Assembly (NCBI GenBank): GCA_033032175.1
Contig: CM065328.1
Span: 11,408,690-11,472,689 of the forward strand
DNA from: Saturnia japonica
Lineage: Eukaryota > Arthropoda > Insecta > Lepidoptera > Saturniidae
Reading direction: 5' to 3'
DNA length: 64,000 nucleotides
Shown: positions 21,867 through 36,100 of the stretch, in pieces
How the letters are laid out: every line of letters starts with the position of its first letter
How positions within the stretch are numbered: position 1 is the stretch's first letter
Program-made: the position numbers and the translations under genes
The notes under the pieces: model-generated
Databases searched by the model: none
The model's input: only the letters and a program-made list of their open reading frames with translations
What the model was told of the DNA's origin: nothing

Positions 21867-22040
21867 CTCTCGGCCAGTATGTTATATGTCTTATGATAAC
21901 TAGTCCTTCAAGCGTAACGTGTAAAGATATTTAAGCAAGCCATCATGACAGCGGCGACCATAGACAAATTGCCGATCTGTCGGTGGTAACCGTTGAGTTT
22001 GGATTGTACTGTGCTTCATTAGGTCCAGTACCGTAATGTA
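21867..22040 (+). repeat. LINE 3'-end fragment (family T2)
   Basis: Contains 'ccgatctgtcggtggtaacc' and 'ggattgtactgtgcttc', matching the family tail at 59095-59165. It starts where the Jockey-like fragment ends, suggesting that one was inserted into or beside the other. Confidence 0.5.
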
Positions 22041-23959
22041 CAGAGCGAATATAAAAAACAGTCATATTATTCCATTTAAAAACAACAATATCCAAGTTTG
22101 TTTATTTGAATATAATACGATAAAAATAAGAGTTGTTAGCGTATGTCCTGAGTCAGAGCGCAGACTTGCTAACGATCACTCGAGCCAGAGCTTCCGGGGC
22201 CCAACTTCGTAAGAACCCGCTCTCGACTCACCAAAACCGCTCTCTAAGTTTCGAGTGCATGTTTGAACAGTTTCAAACATAGCAAATAATAAATTTTCTT
22301 CTACTTTTTCTTATATAATTCACTCCACTGAATTTCCGTTAGACATTATTATAGAACTTTTAAATAAATGATAATAAATTGCTGTAGAAAGAAAAGTTAA
22401 TCTTTTAACATACTGGCAACCACCCGCGAAGTTGATCTACCTATTGTAAATTATCTGGATTATACAGTTTTGCTACAAGTGAATTCTTTCATTGATTGAT
22501 TGGTGTGATGACCCCGACTTGATATGAACACGCAACCTTCTGACTTTTTGACAAACTTCATACCAATTGTAATGAATGTAGGTAAAGAGGTGTATTGGAC
22601 CATGGAGAAGGACATACGCTACTTTATGTAAACATGAAGGGGTGAAATAGGGGATGAAAGTTTTTATGAAGAACCCATATTGTCTTAAATTAAGGAGGTG
22701 AAAATTCATATTTATGCTTTAGGTAAGTAATAAAAAGGGTTTTACGTTTTTCAAAAAACCTTCTCGCAAGCCGGTACAATAACGGTGATTTAAATTATTT
22801 TTTGAAGTTTTATTGGGACGGTTAATGTGTTGAACTCATATTGACATACAATTACAATACCATATACACAATGATAAACCAATATATATGATTTTTTTGG
22901 TTTGTCGTGTACCGAGATCAGTCTGTGTATATCCAATAATACGCAGGCGAAGTCGCAGGTACCAGCTAGTTGGATTTATATTTTCTACTAGCTGACCCGC
23001 GCAACTTTGTCTACGTTTCATAAGAGACAGAGAGAGAGAGAGGGAGGGGTGTAGAGAAAGTGGATCGTAGATACCTATAATCCAATTGTAAAGGAGCTGA
23101 AACTTTTTTTTTTATCTACGACCATTTCATCACCATTTGCGCGAGCGGTACTTTGTTATTATTTTGCTGCAGAGTTATTTTAAAACTGTGTCATCTAAGA
23201 TATTCATTGAAATCAAATGATGTAAAGGGCAATTTTGTTCAAAATTAAACACCTGTGATGAATATCGTATTTATTTCGATAAGGATTAATACCATTTTTA
23301 TCAAAGTACCTTTGAAAAAATCTGCATACTTTTAGAACAAATTGTATTACCATAAAGAGGTTATATTGAGTTAACCTTAAAATATAGATATTTAGTTCAT
23401 AAAATGTATACATCTTGAATGGTGAAAGCCGCTTCATCACTAATGAATGCAGAAAGCTTCCTCCGAGTGAGAGATGCTCTGAGCTTTAACAAAAGGTGAT
23501 TTGTCAGTGTTGCTATCAATACGCTGCGCGCCGCTTCGACGCCATCAGGACCCTTTCACGGAAAATTAGTTTTAAATTTGCCTTCAACGATGTATAGGGT
23601 CGGAAATGCATTTTCCTTGGCGATTTCTCCTTTGTGAAAATTGCTTTTCTGCAAATATACATTGTATTTTACTAGCTTTTAATCATTTTATGTTTGAACG
23701 CGTTAATCTCTGGAACTGGAATACTCAGATTTGAAAAATCAATCTTTTTGCATTTTTGAACCTAAAAGTCTTAAGCGGCAAACAAATTACTAATCTGTGG
23801 GCAAGTACAAACAATGAAAATAAAGTTAGGCTACACGGTTGCATTGGCAGTGGAGCGGTGCGGTGGAGTATTATTTGAATAAATTTAACACGGGTGTAAC
23901 CGCGGGGCACAGCTACTTTCAAATATGTGGTTCAAGTTCAAGTATAAATTATTATCTTC
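22041..23959. other. Intergenic with a repeat junction near 22890-23050
   Basis: About 22890-22935 has a 'ggtttgtcgtgtaccgagat' stretch that recurs in reverse at 46258-46410. At 22940-23010 two 'ctagct' tails meet head to tail ('cgaagtcgcaggtaccagct', then 'ctagctgacccgcgcaactt'), both commonplace lepidopteran repeat ends. A GA run lies at 23025-23042. Nothing recognisable in the remainder. Confidence 0.45.
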
Positions 23960-23968
23960 TATCTTATA

Positions 23969-24256
23969 TTAGTCGTCAGCGTAACTAATGTTGTTCACAC
24001 TAACGTCATCAATGCGACATCCTATATTCTTACCGCTGAGCTCAACGATCAAATCATTGATATAGAGGTTAAACAATTTTGGTGATGTTATCCCTCCCTG
24101 TCTAACCCCACACTTTAACCCATACGACACAGAGAACTTATCGGCCCATCTCACACTGCTTATTTGGTTATAGTACCAATACTGAAAAATACGCAACAGT
24201 TCCGTCGGCACTTTTCTCCCCCGCAGCTTTTCCCACAAAACATCGTAGGATACCAT
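23969..24256 (-). pseudogene. Non-LTR reverse transcriptase core fragment
   Basis: 95 codons with YDVLWEKLRGRKVP, then CGVRQGGITSPKLFNLYIND and a final ISYADD. These are the QGG..SP block and the YADD catalytic box of a LINE RT. The frame ends immediately after YADD and starts just before MVSYDVLW, so it is an internal scrap, not a 3'-anchored copy. Confidence 0.75.
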
Positions 24257-24756
24257 GACTAATGACTAAGTGATAGGGGCTTGACATTTTGTCGAAGAAC
24301 ATGGTTGTAAGTTTTAAAGCAAACCTGAGCTTTTGGTAAAGGAAAAAATTAGGATGAAACTTACAATATGTTAACAGAACTTTGATCTCTTGCATCTCTC
24401 AAATTGCAAACGTATTAAACGCCTAACGTTGTGTTCTGACATATATACACTTTTATACATTAAGGAGTGCAAGTCGATAATGTACTTAATATAACTAGCG
24501 ATCGCCCTAAGATCGAAATTCGACCAGCGACTTTTTGATCGTAGACTATTTTCTGTTTGACATTTGCAGTATTCATAAACCTGAACAATGAGTATTATCT
24601 ACATCACTTGTAGTCAACTAATACTCAATATAACTTTTTGTTGAGTGATAATGTCAATATTTTGGGAGATCTCACAGTCTTCCGTGCACACAATACGCTT
24701 AAAAAGGAGTAGAAAGCTTTTGATTCACGTATTAATATATAGATTACAAAAAATAT
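24257..24756. other. Intergenic, nothing recognised
   Basis: No motif or inverted repeat linked to the families seen elsewhere. Ends at the mariner left terminal repeat. Confidence 0.4.
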
Positions 24757-26050
24757 TAGGTCCTTACATATGAAATTGGCGTTTTGTAAGGGAGGAATAT
24801 AAAGTCAATTTTTTTTATGTAAAATATATTTAATTAATCAAAGTATGCACCGTTGTTATCTATGCACTTTTGCCATCTCATAGGTAGTTAATTGATACCT
24901 TTACTAAAAAAACCATGGGGGCGAGAATCAATAAACTCTTTGAAGGCGGTTTGGACTGCCGCATCGGAGTTGAATTTCTTTCCTTATAAGGAGTTGTCCA
25001 AATTCTGAAAAAAAAAATGGTAATCTGTTGGAGTAAGGTCCGGGGTGTACGGTGGATGTCGCAGACATTCCAATTGTAGCTCATCTAACTTAGTGGTTGT
25101 TTGTTGTGCAGTGTGTATGTGGTCTTGCGTTGTCGTGAAGCAGCAGTGGCCTAGAGCGATTGACAAATCTCGGTTGTTTAGCAGCTAGTTCTTCCTTCAT
25201 GGTTTGCAGTTGCTGACAATATATATCTGCCGTAATCATTTGGCCAGATTTTAGAAAGCTGTAGTGAACGACACCGGCGCTAGTCCACCAAACACTCACA
25301 AGTAACTCTTTCTGAGTCAATTTTCGTTTAGATCAGGATTTGGCTGGGTCTCCAGGGTTCAGCCATTGCGACGAGCGCTTCCGATTATCGTACAGTATTT
25401 ATTCACTTTTCATCACAAGTAATGATTCGATTTAAACTCCCTTCATTATTGTGTCGGTTGAGCAAACTAACGAAAGACGCGTGTTTGCAAGTTCGATTCA
25501 CTCAATTCATGAGGTACCCATCGTTCAAGTTATTTTACTTTCCCGATTTGTTTCAAGTGGATTAATATAGTTTTATCACTTACCCTGAAGCCTGCAGCTA
25601 TCTCTGAAGTGTTTTGTGGTGGATCCGCTTCCACAATAGCCTTTAATTCTTCATTTTCCACTTTGGTCTCCGGCCGTCCACGGGGTTAGTTCTGAAGGTC
25701 GACATTTCCAGAACTAAAACGTTAAAACCAAAAACGTACCATGCTTTCTTTTCCGACACCAGCGCCGTACACATCATTAATCCTTCGAGCTGTTTCTGCA
25801 GCACTGGTACCAAGGTAGAACTCGTACTCGTAAATATACCGATATTTCATGTTTTCCATTTTGCGGTAATAAGCGACGCCAAAAGAAAAAGTAATGAGCA
25901 AAAAACAAATGAATGACTGTTTTCAAAACTCAAATATACCAGCTAAATGAATTTATAAATTTGAATTTGGAATTCTTAACCAAAGAGGAGATATTTCAGA
26001 TCAAAATGTTCAGTCCGACAAAACGCTAGTTTCATATGTAAGTGGTATCT
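24757..26050 (-). mobile_element. Near full-length inactive mariner (DD34D)
   Basis: About 1.29 kb. The left end has 'ttaggtccttacatatgaaa' and the right end 'gctagtttcatatgtaag', imperfect inverted terminal repeats whose outermost bases have drifted. On the minus strand the transposase can be followed from MENMKYRYIYEYEFYLG near 25862 through RPETKVENEEL and VPHELSESNL to SVWWTSAGVVHYSF, LLLHDNARPHT and PPYTPDLTPTDYH. Several stops and a frameshift after the HDNARPHT motif split it. The copy at 13426-14184 is the same family. Confidence 0.85.
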
Positions 26051-29000
26051 CATAGAAATGAAAAAATAAAGTAGGTCTTTATACATGTACCCAGTAGAAT
26101 AAAATTTAAGATATATATAAATTATGTAAATCAAAATTTATATTAAAAAGAGACTAGTTAGAAAAAATCAAAATATCAAATTTAATGTGAATTGCAGATT
26201 AAATCAATTGTGCGTACTTATGTACACTTGTAAGAATGTACGGTTCTTTTGCGTAATAGTTCAAAAATAACTTCAAAAATAGTATACCTAAAATCATAAT
26301 GAAGTAGTTAATCATTGATAATAATGTAAATTTTATTTTATTTTTGAAATATAATGTTTATTTATACACAGTGAAACTATTTTTACACGAATAAAAACGA
26401 GTCAGTAAAATCAATCACATTATTATGTTAACTCCATCATAACACACTTTCGTTACACGATGCGCGAAAAGGTTCTCCAATATATTTGGAGTATCCTTCC
26501 ATGGTTCACAATTTACGATCTAAGCGGGAAACCCGCTACTTTCTTCGTTTAAATGTAATATCTTGTTCGATAAACCGTAAGAGCGGTTTCAATTTTATTG
26601 GCCACAAAAAAGTCAATTTAATTAGAATTCTATTCGCTTCATATTTATATTTCATCCTATATCATAATTCAATTTGAGCCCTACCCAACCTTAACCCGCG
26701 TATATTCGATCAAAATATTTACGCCCTTGGCGAACTCCAGAACCGACCCGTTTTTTATGGAAGGTTGTAAACAAATAAAGTAGTAACAACACATGTTCCT
26801 AAAAAACAAAGGGCAGAAATAATATAATGTGCCGTAAAGAAGCATGTCTCATGTGTGCGCTTTAACTTTGTATCGGCGATGTGGGCAGATAAACAGATGA
26901 GGTCTGGTCTACACGACGTCGCGGTAAGGTAACTGCATTCGAACTCAAGATTTATTATCACTTTGTATATTCTACACCCTTTATAAAGAAATGGATCTAA
27001 CTAAAAAAAAAAGTTTATTGGAGACTATAATAAGACTAACTACTACGCGACAAGAATAGATGCAGTCCAGCAGGCGCTGCATTTGGAGCAATTCAAGCAT
27101 CCGACTGATTAAAATGGAATCACCCTTGATGTATATCATTTCCAACAAAAAAAGAATCATTTAAATCGGTGTACAAACAAAGAAGTTATGGCTAAACATC
27201 CATAAAATTAACCCAATTCAAATGAAGGCGGAGGTTACATAATTCGAAAGTATATTTTTTTATGAATGTTCAGCCATAACTTCTTTGTTTATGAAACTAA
27301 TTAGATGATTTTTTTTTGTTGGATATGGTTCGGTTCCATTTTTATTTCTTTGACATTGGACCTTCAACTTTGAAGATACACCAGGGAGTTCTTCAAAATC
27401 ATTAAAGATGGATTTCTTTTTTGATACAATTTTTTAGTCAAAAATAGCTTTTCAGTTAACAAATTTGCTTATTCGTGCGTCACCGTTTCTAGAAATCTAT
27501 ATTTCGCATTCATGTAACTAATGAACATTTTGCTTACGGCAGGCACTTAGTAATTAAGTGACATTGTATGAAAATTAAGTTTCTGCATTTCCATGCATTA
27601 TCGTGATTCAGGATCAACCATTATATATTGATTGCTAATGAGGATTGCTAATAATACGATGGTCGCTGTTGCTTTTAGACTATACTGCGCTTACCATCAG
27701 AACCAGTATTAAAAAAACTTTGGTTCCACTAATATTTTTTCATTAATGTTTGTTACATTGTCTAAAGAAAGCGTCGAAACGATATGCTTTGAATGTATGT
27801 AAAAGCTGTAATATTTTCTTTGCACCTACAAATACATATTCGATGTTTCGAGTAGATTATGTATTCTAAATTTCGAGAACAGTGAAATTTTTCTATTTTT
27901 TACTGAGATCGTAACAATAATTTTAATGTTTAAAAAACTTTCTCATCTACCATCGTGGGATATTTTCAAGCTGGTAACATATAAACCTAATGTTATCTCT
28001 TTTAATTCCAATTAGGAATTAATGAATTAAGGAAAGGAATAGAGAAAGAGTAAGATGAAATAGAACGATTTACTTATTTTTTATACCACAGTACTAAACA
28101 TACTGACATAGACGGGAATCTATACCGCGACCCATCATAACTTTGTACCCTCGTATTTTAAGTTTTCTGTGAGAGCAATAACTTTTTCATTTGTTTCCAG
28201 TTTGCCGAAACGGAAATTTCTGTAGATGTATTAAATATACATTTAGATATACCTACGCGTGAAACATTTGTACGAAAGTGAAATCTTTATTCAAAGTTAT
28301 CGCTTATTTGTTATTTTAACATTTCTTATACTTTGGAGTATATGTCAGCGCTCAAATAAATTATATTTATTGGAGATTATCAGCTTTTTTCTTGTTGAGA
28401 AATTGATGTGAATATCTTCAACCGATTTGATCAAGTCGGAATTTGGTATTATGTTACTTCAATGATATTAAAAGAACATGGAAACCTTGACCTGATGCTG
28501 CAGCATCATCATTCTGTAATCTGCAGGATACCTAACTCTTCATCAACTTATAGCAGAGATAATGTGTTTAGGCTCATTGGAATGGTATCGATGAATAGGT
28601 TACTTGTGTTGAGGCTTTTCAATTTTTTTATTTATCTATGTAGATATAGTAAATTACGATTAACACGTTATTCGGCATTAAATTATTTCATCATTTATAT
28701 AATCTGTTGAAAAGTTGTATGTAAAGCACATATTATTTTACGAATCATTAAAATGTATTTCTAGTGAATTGATAGAACAAGGGAGCTTAGAAAAATTTGT
28801 CACCAAACCAATCATATTTCTAAGTTTAACAAAAACACATTAGACAAGGTTGTGATCTAACGTTAACAAAAAAAAAACATAAATCACATAAAATTTACAC
28901 TAAATGTAGCACAAAAATAATATTACAAAAAAAAAAAACAACAAAATAAAAGAATAACGCCGGTCATCGTGGAAAATGAACGAAATCGGAATTGAAAATG

Positions 29001-30108
29001 TCATCCCTTAACTTAAAAATAAGTTAAGGACGACCCCATTTGTGTTACTTTCAAAAGCAGCGTTCATTTTGGATAGATCGGGTGGCAATACGTTTGTTAC
29101 ATCGTTTTGGGATAGAATTATCGATTCGAATTTATGGAGGTTATATTATTTGTTTTCAATAATGATTCTAGTATACCTGTTATTAGTATATTCAATACAG
29201 TTAAAGAACAACGGTGACCACTGAGATACAATAATGTTTTAACAGTCGCCGTCGGTACAATGAGAAACTCTAAACTAAACGAGTGCGCATAGACAGTTGA
29301 CTACGCATTCTCTAAACAAGAAACAGGTTGTGTCAAAGCAAGCCATTATATTGGATTATTATTAATTGTGTGTATTCCACCCCAAAATACTTTTCATTTA
29401 CAGTGTATGACACGAAATGATCAAAAATAGGTATAGTTTGAATAAATTACAAGAACGTATGCTTTTTATAACAATAACAAATATCCTGATTATAGGAAAA
29501 ATAAAAATTGATGAACAGCTTATAGGGACGTGAGAAAAGCAAAAAAATGTTTACAAACTTCTTAATTCATCATAAAACACGTGTTCTATATTAATAGACA
29601 AGTACTTACTTTCTTTGTTACAGTTGTCGTAGACCCTAAGTAAGCCATATATTCGGTGTGCCTAAAAATGAATTGGTTGACATAGAAATCAAATGTAGCG
29701 ACCCATAAAGAAATAAATAAACAAATTAGGGTCGAGTTGTCAGTACATAATATAAAAAATTATACCACTGGGATTTGGTACGGATGGATTGGGAATAATG
29801 GTTAACCTAATTGTAGGTAGTAATGACTTAGGAAAAATTTTGAATAGAAAAATAATTTAGGAAATTATGTTAAAGGAAAAACTGATTTTCTTATCATAAT
29901 TGCGGTCGAGTTATTTTTACTCTGCTTCTTTATTTAGTTACAAACCATTTGATTTCGTATAGATTTGGTTTTAAGGAGGTTAAGAATTGTGTCAAATTTA
30001 ACTGCAAAACCTCAAATTCTGTTAGCAATTTGCGATATAATAAAGGTCAGTGCCAAAAGGGTTTACATTTTGATCATGATTAAAAAGTAGGAGGAATTGT
30101 CTCTGTGA
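26051..30108. other. AT-rich gene-poor stretch downstream of protease gene A
   Basis: About 4 kb with few recognisable repeats: a family T2 tail at 27650-27710 and the fold-back palindrome listed separately. The 100-codon frame at 28408-28710 and the 60-codon frame at 29042-29224 are low-complexity and carry no known motif. A minus-strand AATAAA at 29929-29934 could serve gene A. Otherwise nothing seen. Confidence 0.45.
27100..27420. repeat. Fold-back (palindromic) repeat
   Basis: Two arms of about 65 bp face each other around a ~48-bp centre. The left arm (27147-27212) runs 'tccaacaaaaaaagaatcat' to 'caaagaagttatggctaaac'; the right arm (27264-27331) is its near reverse complement ('cagccataacttctttgttt' and then a 'tttttttttgttgga' end). 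Partial matches extend outward ('aaaatggaa' on the left; 'ttccatttttatttctttga' on the right). Scraps of the same family occur at 590-690, 19080-19175 and 37950-38100, so this is a dispersed non-coding inverted-repeat element. Confidence 0.65.
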
Positions 30109-33100
30109 TCAATTCATGTTCTTTAATATCCATCCACGGAATTTTGCGACATCGGTGAACAGTACGTAATGGTTTGGGTCGCAAATCGCTTCATCGGTCC
30201 TGGATACACTGGTTGAGACAATGCCGTGTACGTGCCATGCTCCCGTTGCATTAGCAGAGGCATCGCCAGTTACGTCTGGTACGAAAATCATAAAACCTCC
30301 GCCACTGTCTCCATTACAGGCTGAAGTACCTGGAAGAAAAGCAATTGCTCTCAGTAGAGTGATTATTATATATTTATTTTTCTGTGAGCTGTAATTAGAG
30401 TGAGAGTTCTTAGATTATAGCCTCTTAAGTAAGTGATCAGATTCTTGTATCTTGACTTATTTAATGTAAGTCTACAATACATATTTCTACAATGTCCTAC
30501 ATTTACAAAAACTGATTTTGCTGAAAATTTTGATTGATAGATCTATCAGAAGCCAATGTTTAATGTCTCTAAAATAATATATTTTATTCAGCTTTTTCGA
30601 TGGTCATCTAGCCGAAAGTATAACGCTAACTGCTTACCCTTCATTTCTATATGATCTATTAAAGTGATAGGTATAAATAAAATTAGAGTAATTCCGCACT
30701 ACATTTATTCCTCAACGACATATCTAGATTATAAGAGTGACACTGATATGTTGAATTATATATTTATTTTTGTTATCGTCTCATCTGTGTCTACTTGTTT
30801 ATTCAAATTACCACAAATTTTATTACCAGTTATTGACTTCAAGTCAATATTTCGGAATGAATGGTCGTGTTTGATGTTCTTAAGTACCTAACTTATTTAC
30901 GTGTAGTAATGACACTCAATTTTTACTTTTATCGACAATAAAAGCTATCATTTCTTGTATTGATATTAAATTAGTGTTGTTCTCTTACCGTTTCTATTAC
31001 CGGCGCAGAATTTCTGATTGTTTAACAGCCTTGAGAAAAATAGTGGGTTGCTTTTTATACAATTTAGTTCGGAAACTTTTGGCATTTTTGCTTGTTGAAG
31101 TTGAGATGAGAGATGTTTTGTTTCATCGAATCCCCAGCCAACGACCTGAAATAAATTTATTTACATAATAAGAGTAAGTTATTTATCACAATGGCTGAAA
31201 ACTCTCTCGATTAACTGCGACAGCAAATATTTTGGAGATCAACCCCGTGTATGTCCATTTAGTAGCGGAAAAGTAAGGCAACTTTTCACTAACTTTACAA
31301 AAGCCACAATACACACACATAGTAAATAATCCGTTATAATAACTTGATATAGCATATAAAATTTGGGATGTTGTTGTTTTGCATACTATACTTCCATTTT
31401 GTCATGTTGTTTATAGTTTTGGCTTGGTGACAGCAAAGATTGATGAATAAAAGTCTCTTGACTATCAACCTCTTCTTGGAATGTGCTGCTTTTACGCGTA
31501 CCATTAAGTTCATAGTACATTTATATAGAGTAACCACAAAAAAATGAACTTAACAAAGCGAAACTCACCGTTCCAAAAACACCGTGTTGAGGTAGTTTTT
31601 TATAAGCGTTGAGATGCCACAAGCAAGCTGGTTGTACGTAATCGGTAAAAATAACTTCAGATTTTAATTTCAGTAAGGCTATATCGTTATTGAGACTTTG
31701 ATGTTCAAATTGATCGTGGACTATTATTTCTTGAACCTGGAAAGATTATGGTGGATTGGATTGTAACGAAGTGTTGCTTAGAAAAAGGAGTTAGTAGGTA
31801 CCTACTTAAATATCATGTAAGGTAAACCAATCACAGCAATGCAGAGGACTACTAAACAGATAAATAATGTTTTTAAGTAGTCTTTGTATGTCTCAACTTA
31901 GTTAAAAATGGCTGAAAATGCTTGGTATTGGCATCGTAGTGTGGTTGTAGATGGGCATGGTTTGCAGTAACCACCTAAAATTAAGTGACTCTTTGCTTTT
32001 ACTCTTATATTCATCACCATCCTCCTTCATCGGCCCACTCCAGGAAATAGGCCTTTTTCAAATTTCACCATAGAATTCATCTAATCCTCGATCCTCTGCA
32101 TCTAGTCGATTCCAACCACCTTGCACAGATTGTCGTTCCATTTATTAGGATGACGCCTAAACTGTCTCCACTACAAAACTCGTCTACATCAGCAGTATCG
32201 CTTCTTCGGCCTATGTGGTCATTCTATTACTACTTAAGAGAGCTATATTAAGTATTGCATTTAGACATTCAACAAGTGAATCATACTCGTAGTAAGATTA
32301 TAACTTACCTCTCTCTCCTGAGGATCAATGTCACCACCAATCAGGTTATATTTACCAAGGATAACGCTTAAAGAATTTGTGCTTCTTGGAACACCTCGGA
32401 TGGATACACAATGTGCAGCTGGAAAGTTTAAATGTTATTGATTTAAGTAGCTAATGGCTGAACAAAACTTTTGGTTTTTGTATGTAATTCATTCTAGATA
32501 CATTTTAAATATTTGTATTTACTACAAAAAGTGGCAGCTTGTAAAGTGTAAGCACTTTAAATGTCTTCAAACTAATACAAGTTTCATTATTCTGATTATA
32601 TAATAGTGATAACTTAAACTACAAGTTTATATTCAATAAAAGAAAGTGGCATTTTTTCCACCGGCAACGAATTATTATTCTCATTGGCATTTGTAGACTT
32701 ATTTTTCATATATTATAATAATATCAGCCTCTAATTGTACTACTGCTACGCAAAGGTCTCTTCCCAAGGAAAAGTAAGGGCTTCCTTACCAATAGCGATT
32801 TCTAACATCGGGACAGCAATAGTTCTATATTTTTCCTACATAAAGTGGTACTACAAGTACGTTTATCAAGCGTTCAGGTTTTCTCACGATGTTTTCCTTC
32901 ACCTTCAGCCGATATTGTTACCAATTTGCATTAGTAAATGTAAGCAAATGTTTAAAATTCGTTGGTATATGCCGGAATTCGAACCTACAAACGTCATTGC
33001 GATAGTCCGTCGGTCTAAGTCATTGACTTACTTAAGTCGTAGTGGTCGATTTTTCATATAACAAAATGTATTATACAAGGTGTCCAGAAAGGGTATCGGG

Positions 33101-36100
33101 TATTTGTTTTCGCGCCATATTCGAAACGGGGCGTCTAAAGGGTGCGGGGAGGGGTTCGTGGCGTCCGCCATTTTGTGGAGTTTTAGTCACGATGGAACAG
33201 TACTCGGGGACGCATCGCGCATTTTGCGTACGAGCGTATTATCGTAATGGTGATTCAATAGTGACTGCTCAACGTCTCTATCGTGCAGAATATCGTACAC
33301 GCCACGCGCCAAGTGACGATAGCATTAGGAAATGGATCAGGATGTTCGAGAATACAGGTGCGACAGTTAAAATTCAAAACTCTGGTCGTCCTCGTTCAGT
33401 TCGCGATGAAGAAACAATTGAAGAAGTTGAGGCGTCGGTTCGTCAAAATCCGTCTTTATCCATCCGAAAGCGAAGCCAAGCGTTGAACATCAAAAAATCG
33501 TCTTTACATTCGATTTTAAAGAAAGACTTACATCTAAAAGCCTATAAAATTCAATTGGTTCAAGAATTGAAGGATACGGACTATGCTAATCGACTGAATT
33601 TTGCGAACGAAATGCTGCAGCGATTTAACAACTTTAACAACATACTGTTCAGTGACGAAGCAAATTTTCACCTGAATGGTCATGTTAATAAGCAGAATTG
33701 TCGGTACTGGGCAGTGGAGAATCCGAGACGAAAGCATGAACGACCCCTGCATAGCCCAAAGGTCGTTGTTTGGGCCGCTATGTCTGCTAAAGGCATAATT
33801 GGTCCTTATTTTCATGAAGATCAACGAGGCCGAGCAATTAATGTGAATAGTGACCGTTATTGCGATATGTTGCGAAATTTTTTGGTCCCAGAGTTGCAGG
33901 AGTTTGCAGGTTTCAACTCAAGAACGTGGTTCCAGCAAGATGGGGCCACTTGCCATACCTCAAATGACTCAATGGAAGTTGTTAACGAATTATTCCCTAA
34001 TAAAGTCATTTCGCGAAGGGGTAACATCAACTGGCCTCCCAGAAGCCCCGACCTTAGCCCACTTGACTATTTTGCATAGGGATACCTTAAAAGTAAGGTT
34101 TATCAAAACAATCCGACGAATCTAACCCAGTTAAAGCAAAACATCAGGTCAGAAATGGCAGCAATATCGATAGCTATGTGTCAACGTGTTATCGCCCATC
34201 TTCGTTTCCGTTTAGAAGAGTGCCAGCAACGTAACGGTCATCATTTGGATAACATCATCTTTTCCAAATAATTCTCCAATTCATATGCTAATAATAAAGA
34301 ATAAACTTTTTTATTGCATACAAATAATTTTTGTTTCATTGAACTTACAAATACCCGATACTCTTTCTGGACACCTTGTATAAAAAAATTGGTAGAGGAA
34401 TAAATACAAGCAGGTATCAAAGAAATTGAAATCATAATAAATGAAGATGGAGTTGTTAGATATGTCGATGATGATGGACATAAATATGTAGTCATTAAAA
34501 ATATTACCTGTAAGGACCACCGTTTTCGATAGTAAAGTGCCACCACAAATGTATTTAATCGAATTTCCATCTAATTTGTAAACAGCGGTATGCCAGGGCC
34601 AGTCACCGGGTTTCGTAAGCTGACCGCTGACGATAAGTTCCGTATGAGTGACTTTACGCCTTCCACAGGTACTATCGGGTAATGTAAGACTGATTTCTGC
34701 TGTATTCTGTTCTCCTAGAATATATGGATCTAAGATCCCCTAAAATAGAAGCAACGATTGGTTATTCTTTAATTTAAACATTAGACCTTAGGCTTAGTGC
34801 CTGTAAAGAAAACAGTGTTATGTGACGTGGCTCGATGGAGCGATAAATATTTTCAAAAACGTGTGGCGTAAAGTACATGAATGAAATATTATAATGACTT
34901 AAATAAATGTTAGCATATGAATATTGATGTAAAAAAATAGAAATAAATAATAGTTATTAAACACTACCAATATGATATTTACTAAATAATAACTTTTCAA
35001 CGAAAGAGTGATCTTTACTTACTCTGAGACTTTATAATTTGTAGCCTTCTAATGAAAGTTAAACCAAAGAGCATGCATTATTAAAATGCAGAAGACATCA
35101 GGCATTCTGGTCTAAACATAAAACTTGCGCGACCAAACTTAGGATTACTCCCAAAAGCCAGCCCATATAAAGACGTTAAAAAATAATTAGGACATAACCC
35201 TGTAACAGAATTTTTTGAGTAGTTATTAATTTGTTTCTTTTTTCGTCTATAAAATCAATTACCTAATGTGGATACTAGACTAATGAAAATAATGTAGGTT
35301 ACTCAGAAAATTCATTTACAGGTTTAGCAGCGATCAGGGAATATTACTAAATTCGGCCGCTATATAACGGTGACACAATGGTATACGGAGTAGGCAGTAA
35401 ACTAACAGTAGCTTAGGCTTACACCATTGGATCCTCTCTCACCAATATCAAAGACAGAACAATCGCACTAACCTGGTGGTGGCCTAAGGCTCCAGACAAT
35501 GAAGTCCGAGCTATGAAATCCACCGCAGTGCCGTCCACACAATACACATATAAATGTATCAGTCGTTAGAGTTTATTATACACGTCACCAACACAATACA
35601 ATTCATAAGAACCAGCTGCGCGGCGAACAACGAGGCAATTATTGTTTAGAATATATTCTTAGGTTTTAAATACAGTTTCATAAATTAGAACCACAGCCTT
35701 TAGAACGAAGTAACGAATCGACTCAAACTCTACCTACTCGTACCAACCTACCGCAAAGTGATAGATATATCGAGGCCATTGGTTGAGGGATTGTTTAGTG
35801 ATGTTGGCTGCAACGCGTTTAAATTTATTTGCGTGCATCTATTGGTAGTGAGACCTCTTATCCCTGTGATTGGCGATAAAGGATCCAACCATAATTCGGC
35901 CCAAACAACAGGGTTAACACGAAAATAGTAATATAAGTAACCTAGCTATTGAAAATAATCTTGGGTCTGGCCACGAAACTTTTTTTACACCAACAAAGTA
36001 TGGAAATTTCCTAATGTCCTTTGAAGAGTTCTTCATATTTATTGCTTAATTTACTTACAATTTGAGGCTCCTTACAATTTTCAACAGTATTTATAATGAG

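Noticed and set aside
28408..28710. 100-codon plus-strand open frame
   Set aside because: Low-complexity, Tyr/Ile/Leu-rich composition expected by chance in AT-rich DNA; no motif, no splice or repeat context.
33042..34079. 345-codon frame as the transposase
   Set aside because: The first 50 codons translate the terminal repeat and leader. The protein starts at 33192 and continues past the TAG at 34077.
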